Of a stretch of 64,000 bases of DNA, positions 49,555 to 58,301 are shown piece by piece; the stretch's first letter is position 1, and each line of letters begins with the position of its first letter. The notes beneath the pieces are model-generated. The model was given only the letters and a program-made list of their open reading frames with translations, did no database searches and was not told the DNA's origin. Source of the DNA: an uncultured Bacteroidales bacterium (GTDB lineage: Bacteria; Bacteroidota; Bacteroidia; Bacteroidales; FEN-979); the NCBI GenBank assembly GCA_903903985.1, contig CAIVAT010000178.1:1-64000 (forward strand), in the 5' to 3' direction. Made by a program: the position numbers and the translations under genes.

Positions 49555-50685
49555 ATGTTAACACTGTTTAAAAATGCGCAGATATATGCTCCGCAAAATA
49601 TTGGAATAAAAGACATACTGACCGGTGGAAAAAGCATTCTTGCAATTGCAGACTGCATTGACCCTCCTGCCGGAATTGAGGTGGAAACGATTGACTGTAC
49701 CGGGCTGCGGCTTATGCCCGGGTTGATTGATTCTCATGTTCATATTACAGGCGGTGGGGGTGAAGGCGGCCCGGCCAGCCGGATGCCCGAGCTTCAACTT
49801 GCAATGATGCTGGAAGCCGGGGTAACCACAGTAATCGGGTGCCTCGGAACCGATGGCATTACCCGGACTGTGGAAAGTGTGCTGATGAAAGTAAAAACTT
49901 TGCGGGCACAGGGCGTTTCAGCATGGATGTATACTGGTTCTTACCAGGTTCCTACTCCATCCATCACCGGTGATATTTCGAAAGATATTGCCCTTTTTGA
50001 AGAAATTATCGGTGTTGGGGAGGTCGCTATTTCTGACCATCGTTCTTCTTTACCTTCCATTGCTGAGCTTGCCCGGATTACTGCCCAGGCGCGGGTGGCA
50101 GGCATGATTGGAGGGAAAGCCGGTATTGTTAACATGCACATGGGAGATGCACTGGATCCATTCCGTCCGATACATGAAGTTGTGGCATGCACCGAAATGG
50201 GTTACAAGCAATTTGTGCCTACCCATTGCAACAGGAACAGTTACATTTTTGAAGATGCCAAGGAATATGGAAAGAATGGCTACCTTGACATCACCACCAG
50301 CTCCTATCCCTATTATGTTGATGAAGAGATCAAGCCATCCATTGCATTGAAGGAGCTTCTTGCCTGTGGTGTTCCGCTGGAAAATATCACATTTACTTCC
50401 GACGGATGTGGCTCCTTGCCGGGTTTCGATCCGGTGACCGGGAAACTGATAAAGATGGAGATGGGCCTTCCGTCTTCCATCCTGCGGGAACTGAAAGAGG
50501 CCGTTTTGGTGGATGGAATTCCTCTGGAACAGGTTTTGCAGGTTGTCACCTCAAACCCGGCCAATATTCTGAAACTGACTGGAAAAGGGTACATCAGGGA
50601 AGGGCATGACGCTGATATTTTAATACTTGATCCGGAATTCAATATTGTTCATCTGATGGCCATGGGAAAGATCATGAACCGGTGA
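49555..50685 (+). CDS. iadA: Isoaspartyl (beta-aspartyl) dipeptidase
   Basis: Amidohydrolase that splits beta-Asp dipeptides, including beta-Asp-Arg from cyanophycin. At 376 residues it has the metal ligands H61 and H63 (DSHVHITG), H195 (VNMHMGD), H224 (PTHCNRN) and D283 (TSDGCGS), plus TGSYQVP. The position of the carboxylated lysine of E. coli IadA is E156 (GVGEVAISDHRS), so the bridging ligand may differ. No signal peptide, so cytoplasmic. Divergent from the cyanophycinase-SusCD operon and just ahead of the M28 peptidase gene. Confidence 0.92.
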   Translation: MLTLFKNAQIYAPQNIGIKDILTGGKSILAIADCIDPPAGIEVETIDCTGLRLMPGLIDSHVHITGGGGEGGPASRMPELQLAMMLEAGVTTVIGCLGTDGITRTVESVLMKVKTLRAQGVSAWMYTGSYQVPTPSITGDISKDIALFEEIIGVGEVAISDHRSSLPSIAELARITAQARVAGMIGGKAGIVNMHMGDALDPFRPIHEVVACTEMGYKQFVPTHCNRNSYIFEDAKEYGKNGYLDITTSSYPYYVDEEIKPSIALKELLACGVPLENITFTSDGCGSLPGFDPVTGKLIKMEMGLPSSILRELKEAVLVDGIPLEQVLQVVTSNPANILKLTGKGYIREGHDADILILDPEFNIVHLMAMGKIMNR

Positions 50686-50713
50686 CCTCGGAATATAAAG
50701 GCGAATTAAAATC

Positions 50714-50740
50714 AATGATTTACAATTTACGATTTATGAT
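50714..50740. repeat. ACGATTT heptamer repeat at the M28 peptidase start
   Basis: ATGATTTACAATTTACGATT then TATGATT, three to four degenerate heptamers between the iadA stop and the likely start of the M28 peptidase. Confidence 0.5.
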
Positions 50741-52334
50741 TAAAATTATAAACAGACCTTGCATCCTGGTATTGCTGCTGTCTTTATACACGTTGGTGCT
50801 GCATGCACAAACAACCTCCCGTCCTGTTCCACCTCCTTTGAAAAATGATTTCAAAGGCATCCTGGAATTCCTCTCTTCCGATTGGATGGAGGGACGTGAA
50901 GCCGGGACCCGAGGTGGATCCATGGCGGCAGCGTACATCGCCTCCATGATGCAACTGAATGGATTGCTGCCTTATGGTGATCCGGATAACAACCATGAAC
51001 CAGGTTCCCCTCTTCACCATCAAAGATCCTATTTTCAAAATTTTCAAATGATCCGGTGCAGTGTTGAAAAATCTTACCTTGCTGTAATCCATCATGCTGC
51101 GGAAGGGGAATCTGCCATTGTGTTAGACCCCGGCATCGACTATCAGGTCGACGCGGTTCCTTTCGGCAGGGAAGCCGAGGCGCAGATTGTTTTTCTTGGT
51201 TATGGAATTGAAGCACCCGCAAAAGGTTATGATGATTACATGGGAATGTCAGTCAACAACCGGATTGTTGTTGTTTTGGACGGATATCCGGGTCAAACTG
51301 ATACTACTTCCGCTGCATGGAAAAAATTGGGAAAATCCTTTGAAGATGAATATGCAACGTTAAAAAAGAAACTTCGCTACGCTGAACAAAATGGTGCAGT
51401 GGCAATGGTTATTCTGGACCCGGCAGTGCTGAACAATACTGTTAACACTGCCTTGCCGGAAGACCCTGATGATGATCACTTCAGGCACTTTTTACCAGGA
51501 GATACCGGAAACGTAAAGATCCCCTGCTTCCGGCTTGGAGCCGATGCTGCCCGGCTACTTTTCAAAGATGCCGGGATCGACCTGCACGGCTTTGAAAAAA
51601 AGGCAGCCCGCGATCTGTCGCCTGCCTCCCGGTTGGTTCAGGAGAAAAAAATCAGGTTCTCAATTGCCGTTAAATCAGAATCATTGACCATCTGTAATGT
51701 GCTGGGAATGATCCAGGGAGACGATACGACCCGGAATATCATTGTCGGGGGTCATTATGACCACCTGGGTATCAGGAAAGGATTGATTTACAACGGGGCC
51801 GATGACAATGCTTCGGGAACCTCCGGGATGCTGGCCCTGGCCAAATGCTGGGCCGGTTACCCTCAGAAACCTCCCTGCAACATTATTTTTGCTGCCTGGA
51901 TGGGAGAGGAAAAAGGGAAACTTGGAAGCAATTTTTTTGCCCGGCATTCATCGATTGTTCCCAACCGGTTGTCGCTTGTCATAAACCTCGATATGATTTC
52001 CCGGAGCGATCCTGGGGATTCTGCTGCAAGACAGCTCAGCATCGGGACAATGACCGGAAATACGGATTTGAGAAACCTTGCAAAAAAGTGCAATTCCAAT
52101 TTGGAGTGTCCATTTGTACTCGACCTATGGGATGTGACTGGGGCAACGGGGAGTGATTACAGGCCCTTTGCCGACCGGAAAGTTCCTATTCTTACCTTCC
52201 ATGCCGGATTTCCGGAAGAATACCACACTCCACAGGATGATTTTTCCAGGGTTAATTTAACAAAGATGGAGCGGATTCTGAAGTTAGCCAATGAATGTCT
52301 TCGTGAATCGTTGGAAAATCAGCCAACAAGATAA
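50736..52334 (+). CDS. Exported M28 zinc aminopeptidase-like protein
   Basis: About 532 residues from the ATG at 50736, which gives the signal MIKIINRPCILVLLLSLYTL. A GTG at 50682 overlapping iadA would encode residues from a heptamer repeat and hide the signal. PA-like inserted region (about 100-270), then the M28 catalytic part: GGHYDHLGI (H340, D342), NGADDNASGT, WMGEEKG, NLDMIS and FPEEYHTPQDD. Cocatalytic zinc ligands are present. Acts outside the cytoplasm, probably trimming N-terminal residues of peptides for uptake. Downstream of iadA in the same direction. Confidence 0.9.
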   Translation: MIKIINRPCILVLLLSLYTLVLHAQTTSRPVPPPLKNDFKGILEFLSSDWMEGREAGTRGGSMAAAYIASMMQLNGLLPYGDPDNNHEPGSPLHHQRSYFQNFQMIRCSVEKSYLAVIHHAAEGESAIVLDPGIDYQVDAVPFGREAEAQIVFLGYGIEAPAKGYDDYMGMSVNNRIVVVLDGYPGQTDTTSAAWKKLGKSFEDEYATLKKKLRYAEQNGAVAMVILDPAVLNNTVNTALPEDPDDDHFRHFLPGDTGNVKIPCFRLGADAARLLFKDAGIDLHGFEKKAARDLSPASRLVQEKKIRFSIAVKSESLTICNVLGMIQGDDTTRNIIVGGHYDHLGIRKGLIYNGADDNASGTSGMLALAKCWAGYPQKPPCNIIFAAWMGEEKGKLGSNFFARHSSIVPNRLSLVINLDMISRSDPGDSAARQLSIGTMTGNTDLRNLAKKCNSNLECPFVLDLWDVTGATGSDYRPFADRKVPILTFHAGFPEEYHTPQDDFSRVNLTKMERILKLANECLRESLENQPTR

Positions 52335-52339
52335 TTTTG

Positions 52340-53449
52340 TCAGATCTTCTGTGCGACGCTTCTTACAGTTACCTTGTCAAGTTCCCGCATGTTCACTTCT
52401 ACCCCGATCCCGGGTTTGACAGGCACATCCATGGTCCCGTCCGGATTTACAACAAATTCCGGTATTACAATATCCGTCTTGTAATATCTTTTACTCGCTG
52501 AAATGTCTCCGGGCAAGGTAAAATTGGGAAGTGAAGCCAGCGCAACATTCCCGGCGCGGCCAATCCCTGATTCAAGCATCCCGCCGCACCAGACCGGAAT
52601 GTTCATGGAGGCACAATAGTTGTGAATAAGTTTTGATTCGGTAAACCCGCCGACACGCCCTGGCTTTATATTGATGATGCGGCAACTGTCCAGTTCAATG
52701 GCAGCCCTGGTATCATCAAGTGAATGGATGCTTTCATCGAGGCAGATGGGCGTTTTCAGTTCACGCTGGAGTTTTGAATGGTCGTATATATCTTCATAAC
52801 CGAGTGGCTGTTCTATCAATGAAAGATTATAATTGTCCATCTTTTTAAAGATGTCGATGTCATTCAATGTATAGGCAGAGTTTGCATCAACCTGTAACAG
52901 CATGCCAGGAAATTCCCTCCGGAGTGCTTCAACAAACTGCAGGTCAAGTCCCGGGGCGATCTTGATCTTGATCCGCTTATACCCCTCCGCCAGATATCCC
53001 TCAACCTTTGTTATGAGTCCTGCCATTGAATCCTGGATTCCGATGCTCACACCAACATCTATCTTTTTACGGGTGCCGCCAATCATCTGCGAGAGGGAGA
53101 TGCCCCTGGTTTTTGCAAAAGCATCCCACAGCGCTGCCTCCAGCCCGGCTTTGGCCATCATGTGACCACGAACCTTGGCATAGCTCGCAATCGCTTCATC
53201 TACACTTGCAATATCTTTTCCAAGGATAGAAGGAATCAGAAAATCCTTCAGGATATGCCAGGCAGTCGGAACGGTCTCATAAGAGTAAAAAGGGGTGCCT
53301 TCTGCTACACTTTCACCCCATCCCGTTACTCCGTCAGCATCAACCCTGACAATGATATGTTCTTCATCATACTCAATCCCCATGGAGGTCACAAAGGGGC
53401 TTACCAGGACTAATTTCACATGGCGAAGTTCAATTCTTTCGATTTTCAT
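52340..53449 (-). CDS. N-succinylamino-acid racemase / o-succinylbenzoate synthase-family enzyme
   Basis: Enolase-superfamily protein of 369 residues: K161-I-K163 (YKRIKIKI), metal ligands D188 (QVDAN), E213 (IEQPL) and D238 (ICLDES), and K262 (NIKPGRVGG). Overall sequence resembles the NSAR/OSBS group (menC-type), with WCGGMLESGIGRA and PNFTLPGDISAS. Because no menaquinone genes are near and peptidases surround it, an N-acylamino-acid racemase or dipeptide epimerase is the likelier role. The assignment to racemase rather than OSBS is inference. Confidence 0.85.
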   Translation of the reverse strand: MKIERIELRHVKLVLVSPFVTSMGIEYDEEHIIVRVDADGVTGWGESVAEGTPFYSYETVPTAWHILKDFLIPSILGKDIASVDEAIASYAKVRGHMMAKAGLEAALWDAFAKTRGISLSQMIGGTRKKIDVGVSIGIQDSMAGLITKVEGYLAEGYKRIKIKIAPGLDLQFVEALRREFPGMLLQVDANSAYTLNDIDIFKKMDNYNLSLIEQPLGYEDIYDHSKLQRELKTPICLDESIHSLDDTRAAIELDSCRIINIKPGRVGGFTESKLIHNYCASMNIPVWCGGMLESGIGRAGNVALASLPNFTLPGDISASKRYYKTDIVIPEFVVNPDGTMDVPVKPGIGVEVNMRELDKVTVRSVAQKI

Positions 53450-53494
53450 AGCGTTTGATTTTAAAATAGAAACCGTAATAAAGGTGGATTATGT

Positions 53495-55018
53495 TTATTT
53501 TTTAACTACCCGTAGTACAGGGAATGATCCCCAACTCGTTAGTAAACCAGCATATTTTGCATAGGTTGCCAACCCCAGCATCGACTTTGGTTCCAATGCC
53601 AGGACAATCATGTTGCCTTTAAGCTGAGCAGTGGAAAGGAAATAACAATCATGCTCTTTGATGGTGATCGGAAATTCCCGGGTGGCAACATCCGGGTTTG
53701 CTACAATGTCGCCTTCAAAATCAATGGAGTCAATGCGGTTGATCATGTATTGTTCAATTTTATATTCCCCTGTGTTTATGAATGGTGTACATTTCAGGGA
53801 TTGTCTGCCCGCCCATTCCAGGAGGGGTTGCCAATCCACCGGAATCAGATATCCAACCGGTTTTTTAACATCACACAAAGATTTTACCACCGGGCGGTAA
53901 TCATTCACGGTAATCACAGAATCGTTGCCTGAGTAATAGGAGAGAAGCGGGATTTTCAGTTTCTTCCCATTCCTGACATGTTCCGACTGAACCGATATAT
54001 TTTCGCCGGATGCGCCAGCAGTTGTTTTTTCCCTTTCGGCAAAAACCAGGTTTTTAATTTTGTCTTTATGAATGTAAACATACTCCAGCAATCCGCGCAT
54101 CCCGGTCATCTGGGCTTCAGCCCGGTGCTGAAGGTTTTCATTCAGGTCATCTGTCCCGTTTCTGCCTTCCTGGATGAAGGAGAAGGTGTTCTGAATGCCA
54201 AGGCTCTGCCGGCCGTCGTTGATGTCGAAAGTACTGTGCCGGATATAATCGATCTCTGGTGGTCCGCCAGGACAATATTCGAAAGAAGAGAACTTGTGTT
54301 CGCCCAGGTATTTAAAAATGAAAGGAAGATAATCTTCCGCAGATATTTTCCTGATCTCGGGCGAGACATTCAGATTGGTTGTGGTACCCATGGTGATGTC
54401 CGAGTTTTTCCGGTACCCGTATTTTTTCCATTCTTCACCGTACGGTGAATACTCATGCACATCCATGCTGACCTCAAAAAGATATTTGTCAAAGAGGGCA
54501 TGCAATGCAATTGTTTCGGGTTCGGTAAGGATCAAATGATTGCGATTCAGATCCATATCGTTTGCATTGCGCCGTTTATTTGCCTCCGAACCATCGGGAT
54601 TCACCTGGGGGATGAGGACAAAATCAATTTTATCAAAAAGATACCTGTTTCCTGGTTTTAGCAATTCTTCTGCGAGCAGCAATGCGCCTTCCTTTCCCGA
54701 TTGCTCATTGCCATGCTGTTGCGCAAAGATGAGCACTTTTATTTTTGATGGATCCTTCCCGAATTCTGTCGAAGAAAATTTAAGTGCATAAAGATTTCTC
54801 CATTCAACGGAATGTCCGATTTTTTCAACTTGCAGTAAATCCGATTTCGAGTCAAGTTGTTGGATGTATTTGGTTAATTCATCATAGGAAGTAACCGTTT
54901 TGTAGTTGTTCTTAACGAGCGGGGGTACCGTTTCCTGCGAAAGAACAAACAGCGGGAGGACAAGAAGGATCAGGAAAGACCATACAGTGTTCATTCCGGA
55001 AAATTTCACCTTTCTCAT
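53495..55018 (-). CDS. Exported M14 metallocarboxypeptidase-like protein
   Basis: About 507 residues from the ATG at 55018, with signal segment NTVWSFLILLVLPLFVLSQ. The M14 zinc motif is QQHGNEQSGKEGA (H102, E105), with a third ligand in SMDVHEYSPYG, substrate-binding NPDGSEANKRRNANDMDLNR, and a probable catalytic Glu in FIQEGRNG. The C-terminal half (about 330-507) is an extra domain of beta type. Codirectional with the racemase gene. Cleavage of C-terminal residues from peptides in the periplasm or outside is likely. The adjacent dnaE2 operator is on its upstream side. Confidence 0.88.
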   Translation of the reverse strand: MRKVKFSGMNTVWSFLILLVLPLFVLSQETVPPLVKNNYKTVTSYDELTKYIQQLDSKSDLLQVEKIGHSVEWRNLYALKFSSTEFGKDPSKIKVLIFAQQHGNEQSGKEGALLLAEELLKPGNRYLFDKIDFVLIPQVNPDGSEANKRRNANDMDLNRNHLILTEPETIALHALFDKYLFEVSMDVHEYSPYGEEWKKYGYRKNSDITMGTTTNLNVSPEIRKISAEDYLPFIFKYLGEHKFSSFEYCPGGPPEIDYIRHSTFDINDGRQSLGIQNTFSFIQEGRNGTDDLNENLQHRAEAQMTGMRGLLEYVYIHKDKIKNLVFAEREKTTAGASGENISVQSEHVRNGKKLKIPLLSYYSGNDSVITVNDYRPVVKSLCDVKKPVGYLIPVDWQPLLEWAGRQSLKCTPFINTGEYKIEQYMINRIDSIDFEGDIVANPDVATREFPITIKEHDCYFLSTAQLKGNMIVLALEPKSMLGLATYAKYAGLLTSWGSFPVLRVVKK

Positions 55019-55127
55019 AAAGTCTCGATTGAATACGATACAAATGTAAAGGATTCTCCAGAACAAAAATAATTAGTAAATTTTCGTATTAAAGATAAAT
55101 ATATTTTTTTTCAGTTTTCACGACAAA

Positions 55128-55167
55128 ATGATTAAATTATTGCCGCTACAATGATTAAAAATTAATC
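55128..55167. promoter_or_regulatory. Paired 17-bp operator-like element (dnaE2-like)
   Basis: ATGATTAAATTATTGCC (55128-55144) and ATGATTAAAAATTAATC (55151-55167), again 17 bp each with a 6-bp spacer and 23-bp period. They match the dinB copies in 14 and 13 of 17 positions, respectively. The second is GATTAA-AAA-TTAATC, a perfect dyad. It ends 21 bases before the dnaE2-like start. Confidence 0.7.
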
Positions 55168-55188
55168 ACCCGATTTCCCAATTCCGCC

Positions 55189-58100
55189 ATGTACCTCAAC
55201 TGCCACTCCTATTATTCCCTTCGCTATGGCACAATCTCCATGGAAAACCTCGTAGAAGAGGCAGCAAAAGCTTATGTCGTGGAAGAAAAAGGAAGCAGTA
55301 ATGCCCCGCAAATTGCTCCTGCAATGGCGCTCACCGACATCAACAACTCCTCAGGGATGATGGAGTTCGTGGCGGTTTGCAGGGAGAAAGGCATCAGGCC
55401 CATCGCCGGGATCGAATTCCGGCGCGAAGATCAGTTGCTGTACACGTGTCTGGCGAAAAACAATGAAGGTTTCCGGGAACTGAATGAATTCCTGAGTGAC
55501 CATAATTTAAACAATAAGCCATTGCCTGACAGGGCACCGGAGTTTGAGAGCTGCTTTAATATTTATCCTTTTCAAAGTAGCGAAACAGCGAAAATGCGAA
55601 ACAGCGGAATTTGTCACGCGTCACGCGTCACGCGTCACGATTTCATCGGCATTCGCCCTTCTGAACTTAGTCCGCTCATGCTTTCCCGCCATCGCGATCT
55701 CATTTCCAGGATGGTGCTGATGGCACCGGTCACATTCAGGAATGAGAAAGAGTATGAGCTACACCGAAATTTCCGGGCGGTTGACCACAACATGTTGCTG
55801 AGCAGGCTGGAGCCTCACCAGGTCTCGGCCCCCGATGAGATCATGATTCCAACAGAAGAATTGCTGGAAAAATGTCGTGATTTTCCGGAGATCATCCGTA
55901 ACACGGAGCAGATCATGGAAGCGTGTTCCATCGATTTTGACTTTAAAGCCTGTAAAAATAAGAAAACCTTTACCGGCGACCGCTATGATGATCTTGTCCT
56001 TTTGGAGAAACTGGCCATGGACGGGCTTCAGTACAGGTACGGGAAAGGCCATGGCGAAGCAAGGCGCCGTATCCGGCATGAGCTGGACCTTATAGGAAAG
56101 ATGGGATTTGCCGCCTATTTTCTCATTACATGGGACATCATCCGTTACTCGATGTCACGTGGTTTTTATCATGTTGGTCGGGGCAGCGGTGCCAACAGCA
56201 TCGTGGCATACTGCCTCCGCATCACCGACGTGGATCCCATCGAACTCGACCTCTACTTTGAACGCTTCATCAATCCCAAACGGACCTCGCCCCCCGATTT
56301 CGACATCGACTACTCCTGGAAGGAACGCGATGAAGTATTCGATTATATCTTCAAGCGCTACGGACGGGAACATACCGCCCTGCTGGGCGCCATGTCGACC
56401 TTCAGGGATAAATCCATTTACCGTGAACTGGGAAAGGTGCATGGACTGCCGAAAGGGGAGATCGATGCATTTCTGAAAAATCCCGAGGATGCGATCAATA
56501 AGAATCACATCATCCGGAAGATCAATGAACTGGGGGAAATGATGGCTGATTTTCCCAACCTGCGCAGTATCCATGCCGGAGGGGTGTTGATTTCTGAGGA
56601 GCCAATTACCTGCTATACGGCGCTTGACCTTCCTCCCAAGGGATTCCCCACCACGCAGTTCGACATGTATGTTGCGGAGGATATCGGCTTTGAAAAATTA
56701 GATATCCTGAGCCAGCGCGGCATCGGCCACATCTATGAAGCAGCGGAACTCGTGAAGAAAAACCAGGGGATCAGCGTAGATGTGCACCAGGTAAGTGCCT
56801 TCAAACAGGATGAAAAGGTGAAGGAGCAGTTGCGCAATGCCCGTACAATCGGCTGCTTTTACGTGGAAAGTCCTGCCATGCGGGGTTTGCTGAAAAAACT
56901 GCATTGTGATAACTACCGTACACTCGTGGCAGCCAGTTCGATCATCCGTCCGGGTGTGGCTCGCTCGGGAATGATGAAAGAGTACATCTTCCGTTTTCAT
57001 AATCCTGACAAGTTCAAATATCTCCACCCGGTGATGGAGGAACAACTGAAGGAAACTTTTGGAGTAATGGTCTACCAGGAGGATGTGCTGAAGATCTGCC
57101 ACCACTTTGCCAGCCTCGATCTGGCCGATGCCGACGTGATCCGCAGGGCTATGAGCGGGAAATACCGGTCGAAGAAAGAGTTGCAGCGCATCATTGATAA
57201 GTTTTTTGAAAATTGCAGGAAATCCGGCTATCCCGAAGAGATTACGAAAGAGGTGTGGAGGCAAATCGAGTCCTTTGCCGGCTACTCCTTCTCAAAGGCT
57301 CATTCGGCTTCCTATGCCGTGGAGAGCTACCAGAGCCTTTATCTCAAGGCTCATTACCCGCTGGAGTTTATCACCGGGGTGATCAACAACTTCGGCGGAT
57401 TTTATGCATCATGGGTGTATTTCAATGAAGCAAAGATTTCGGGTGCCAGTTTGCATGTGCCTTGCGTCAACCGGAGTGAGTACAAGTCCTGCATCCGCGG
57501 AAAGGATATTTTCCTGGGATTTATCCATGTGAACAACCTTGAGTCAGGAATTGGGAAATTAATTTATGATTCACGATTTACGATTTACGATTTACAAAAA
57601 AAAGAGATGCCGTTTAAAGATCTGGAGGACTTTATTCAACGTGTTCCTGTTACACTTGACCAGTTGATCATTCTCATCAGGGTGGGGGCGTTCCGGTTCA
57701 CCGGAAAACCAAAGGCATCACTCCTTTGGGAAGCACATATGTTGCTTGGGAAAAACCAGGCATCGGTAAAAAGCAACAAAATAGCGAAATCGGAAATCGA
57801 AAATCGTCCGATCGAAAATCAAGTTTTGTTCCAGCCACAAGCTCAGAAATTTGAGATGCCTTTATTGGAACAAAACTTTCTTGCCGATGTATACGACGAG
57901 ATCGAACTGCTTGGCTTTCCGGTATCATACAGCTATTTCGACTTGCTGGAGACGAAGTTCCGAGGAGATATCCTCGCGCACGAAATGTCCTCCCATGTAG
58001 GGAAGACCATTCGCATGCTCGGCTTGCTGGTTACCATTAAATATGTACGTACCATCAAAAGGGAGTGGATGCATTTCGGCACCTTCATTGATGTCAACGG

Positions 58101-58266
58101 GCGTTTCTTCGACACCGTCCATTTTCCGAAAGCAGTCACAGAGTTCCCTTTCCGTGGCGACGGCGTTTATCTCGTCAAAGGGAAGATCGCAGAGGAGTTT
58201 GGTTTCCCGAGCATGAATGTGGAAAAGATGGCAAAAATGCCGCTGAAAGGGGATCCGAGGGGGTAA
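55189..58266 (+). CDS. DNA polymerase III alpha, DnaE2-like (error-prone type)
   Basis: C-family polymerase of 1025 residues, shorter than replicative DnaE. PHP domain at the N-terminus has NCHSYYSLRYG, with Asn in place of the first His of the metal-binding HxH. The polymerase core has HVGRGSGANSIVAYC and the catalytic PDFDID (369-374), GVMVYQEDVL, and KAHSASYAVESYQSLYLK. An OB-like region lies near the end. Compared with DnaE2 relatives it carries extra stretches at about 129-150, 792-804 and 864-878 that correspond to intergenic repeat sequence. It is preceded by the same operator-like pair as dinB, so damage-inducible translesion synthesis is likely. Confidence 0.9.
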   Translation: MYLNCHSYYSLRYGTISMENLVEEAAKAYVVEEKGSSNAPQIAPAMALTDINNSSGMMEFVAVCREKGIRPIAGIEFRREDQLLYTCLAKNNEGFRELNEFLSDHNLNNKPLPDRAPEFESCFNIYPFQSSETAKMRNSGICHASRVTRHDFIGIRPSELSPLMLSRHRDLISRMVLMAPVTFRNEKEYELHRNFRAVDHNMLLSRLEPHQVSAPDEIMIPTEELLEKCRDFPEIIRNTEQIMEACSIDFDFKACKNKKTFTGDRYDDLVLLEKLAMDGLQYRYGKGHGEARRRIRHELDLIGKMGFAAYFLITWDIIRYSMSRGFYHVGRGSGANSIVAYCLRITDVDPIELDLYFERFINPKRTSPPDFDIDYSWKERDEVFDYIFKRYGREHTALLGAMSTFRDKSIYRELGKVHGLPKGEIDAFLKNPEDAINKNHIIRKINELGEMMADFPNLRSIHAGGVLISEEPITCYTALDLPPKGFPTTQFDMYVAEDIGFEKLDILSQRGIGHIYEAAELVKKNQGISVDVHQVSAFKQDEKVKEQLRNARTIGCFYVESPAMRGLLKKLHCDNYRTLVAASSIIRPGVARSGMMKEYIFRFHNPDKFKYLHPVMEEQLKETFGVMVYQEDVLKICHHFASLDLADADVIRRAMSGKYRSKKELQRIIDKFFENCRKSGYPEEITKEVWRQIESFAGYSFSKAHSASYAVESYQSLYLKAHYPLEFITGVINNFGGFYASWVYFNEAKISGASLHVPCVNRSEYKSCIRGKDIFLGFIHVNNLESGIGKLIYDSRFTIYDLQKKEMPFKDLEDFIQRVPVTLDQLIILIRVGAFRFTGKPKASLLWEAHMLLGKNQASVKSNKIAKSEIENRPIENQVLFQPQAQKFEMPLLEQNFLADVYDEIELLGFPVSYSYFDLLETKFRGDILAHEMSSHVGKTIRMLGLLVTIKYVRTIKREWMHFGTFIDVNGRFFDTVHFPKAVTEFPFRGDGVYLVKGKIAEEFGFPSMNVEKMAKMPLKGDPRG
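55576..55640. repeat. Octamer and GTCACGC heptamer repeat inside the polymerase gene
   Basis: GTAGCGAAACAGCGAAAATG then (GTCACGC)3-GTCACG, in frame, encoding residues 129-150 (QSSETAKMRNSG then ICHASRVTRH). Same units as at 35366-35395 and 40491-40562. Confidence 0.7.
57562..57595. repeat. ACGATTT heptamer repeat inside the polymerase gene
   Basis: ATTTATGATTCACGATTTAC followed by GATTTACGATTTAC, in frame, encoding LIYDSRFTIYDL (about residues 792-803). Identical unit to the 3188-3221 and 4539-4558 repeats. Confidence 0.7.
57779..57822. repeat. AAATCG-type repeat inside the polymerase gene
   Basis: AAATAGCGAAATCGGAAATC then GAAAATCGTCCGATCGAAAATC, in frame, encoding KIAKSEIENRPIENQ (about residues 864-878). 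A looser tandem of AAATCGn units. Confidence 0.55.
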
Positions 58267-58296
58267 ACCTTCCAGGATTTTAAAACCTGGAAGGTT
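58266..58296. repeat. 11-bp inverted repeat between convergent genes
   Basis: AACCTTCCAGG-ATTTTAAAA-CCTGGAAGGTT (58266-58276 with 58286-58296). No T-run follows on either strand, so it may be a REP-like element, but its place between the stops of convergent genes fits a bidirectional terminator. Confidence 0.65.
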
Positions 58297-58301
58297 AATG
58301 A

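Noticed and set aside
52340-53449. Menaquinone biosynthesis gene menC
   Set aside because: No other men genes nearby and the setting is peptidases; kept as a family-level call only.
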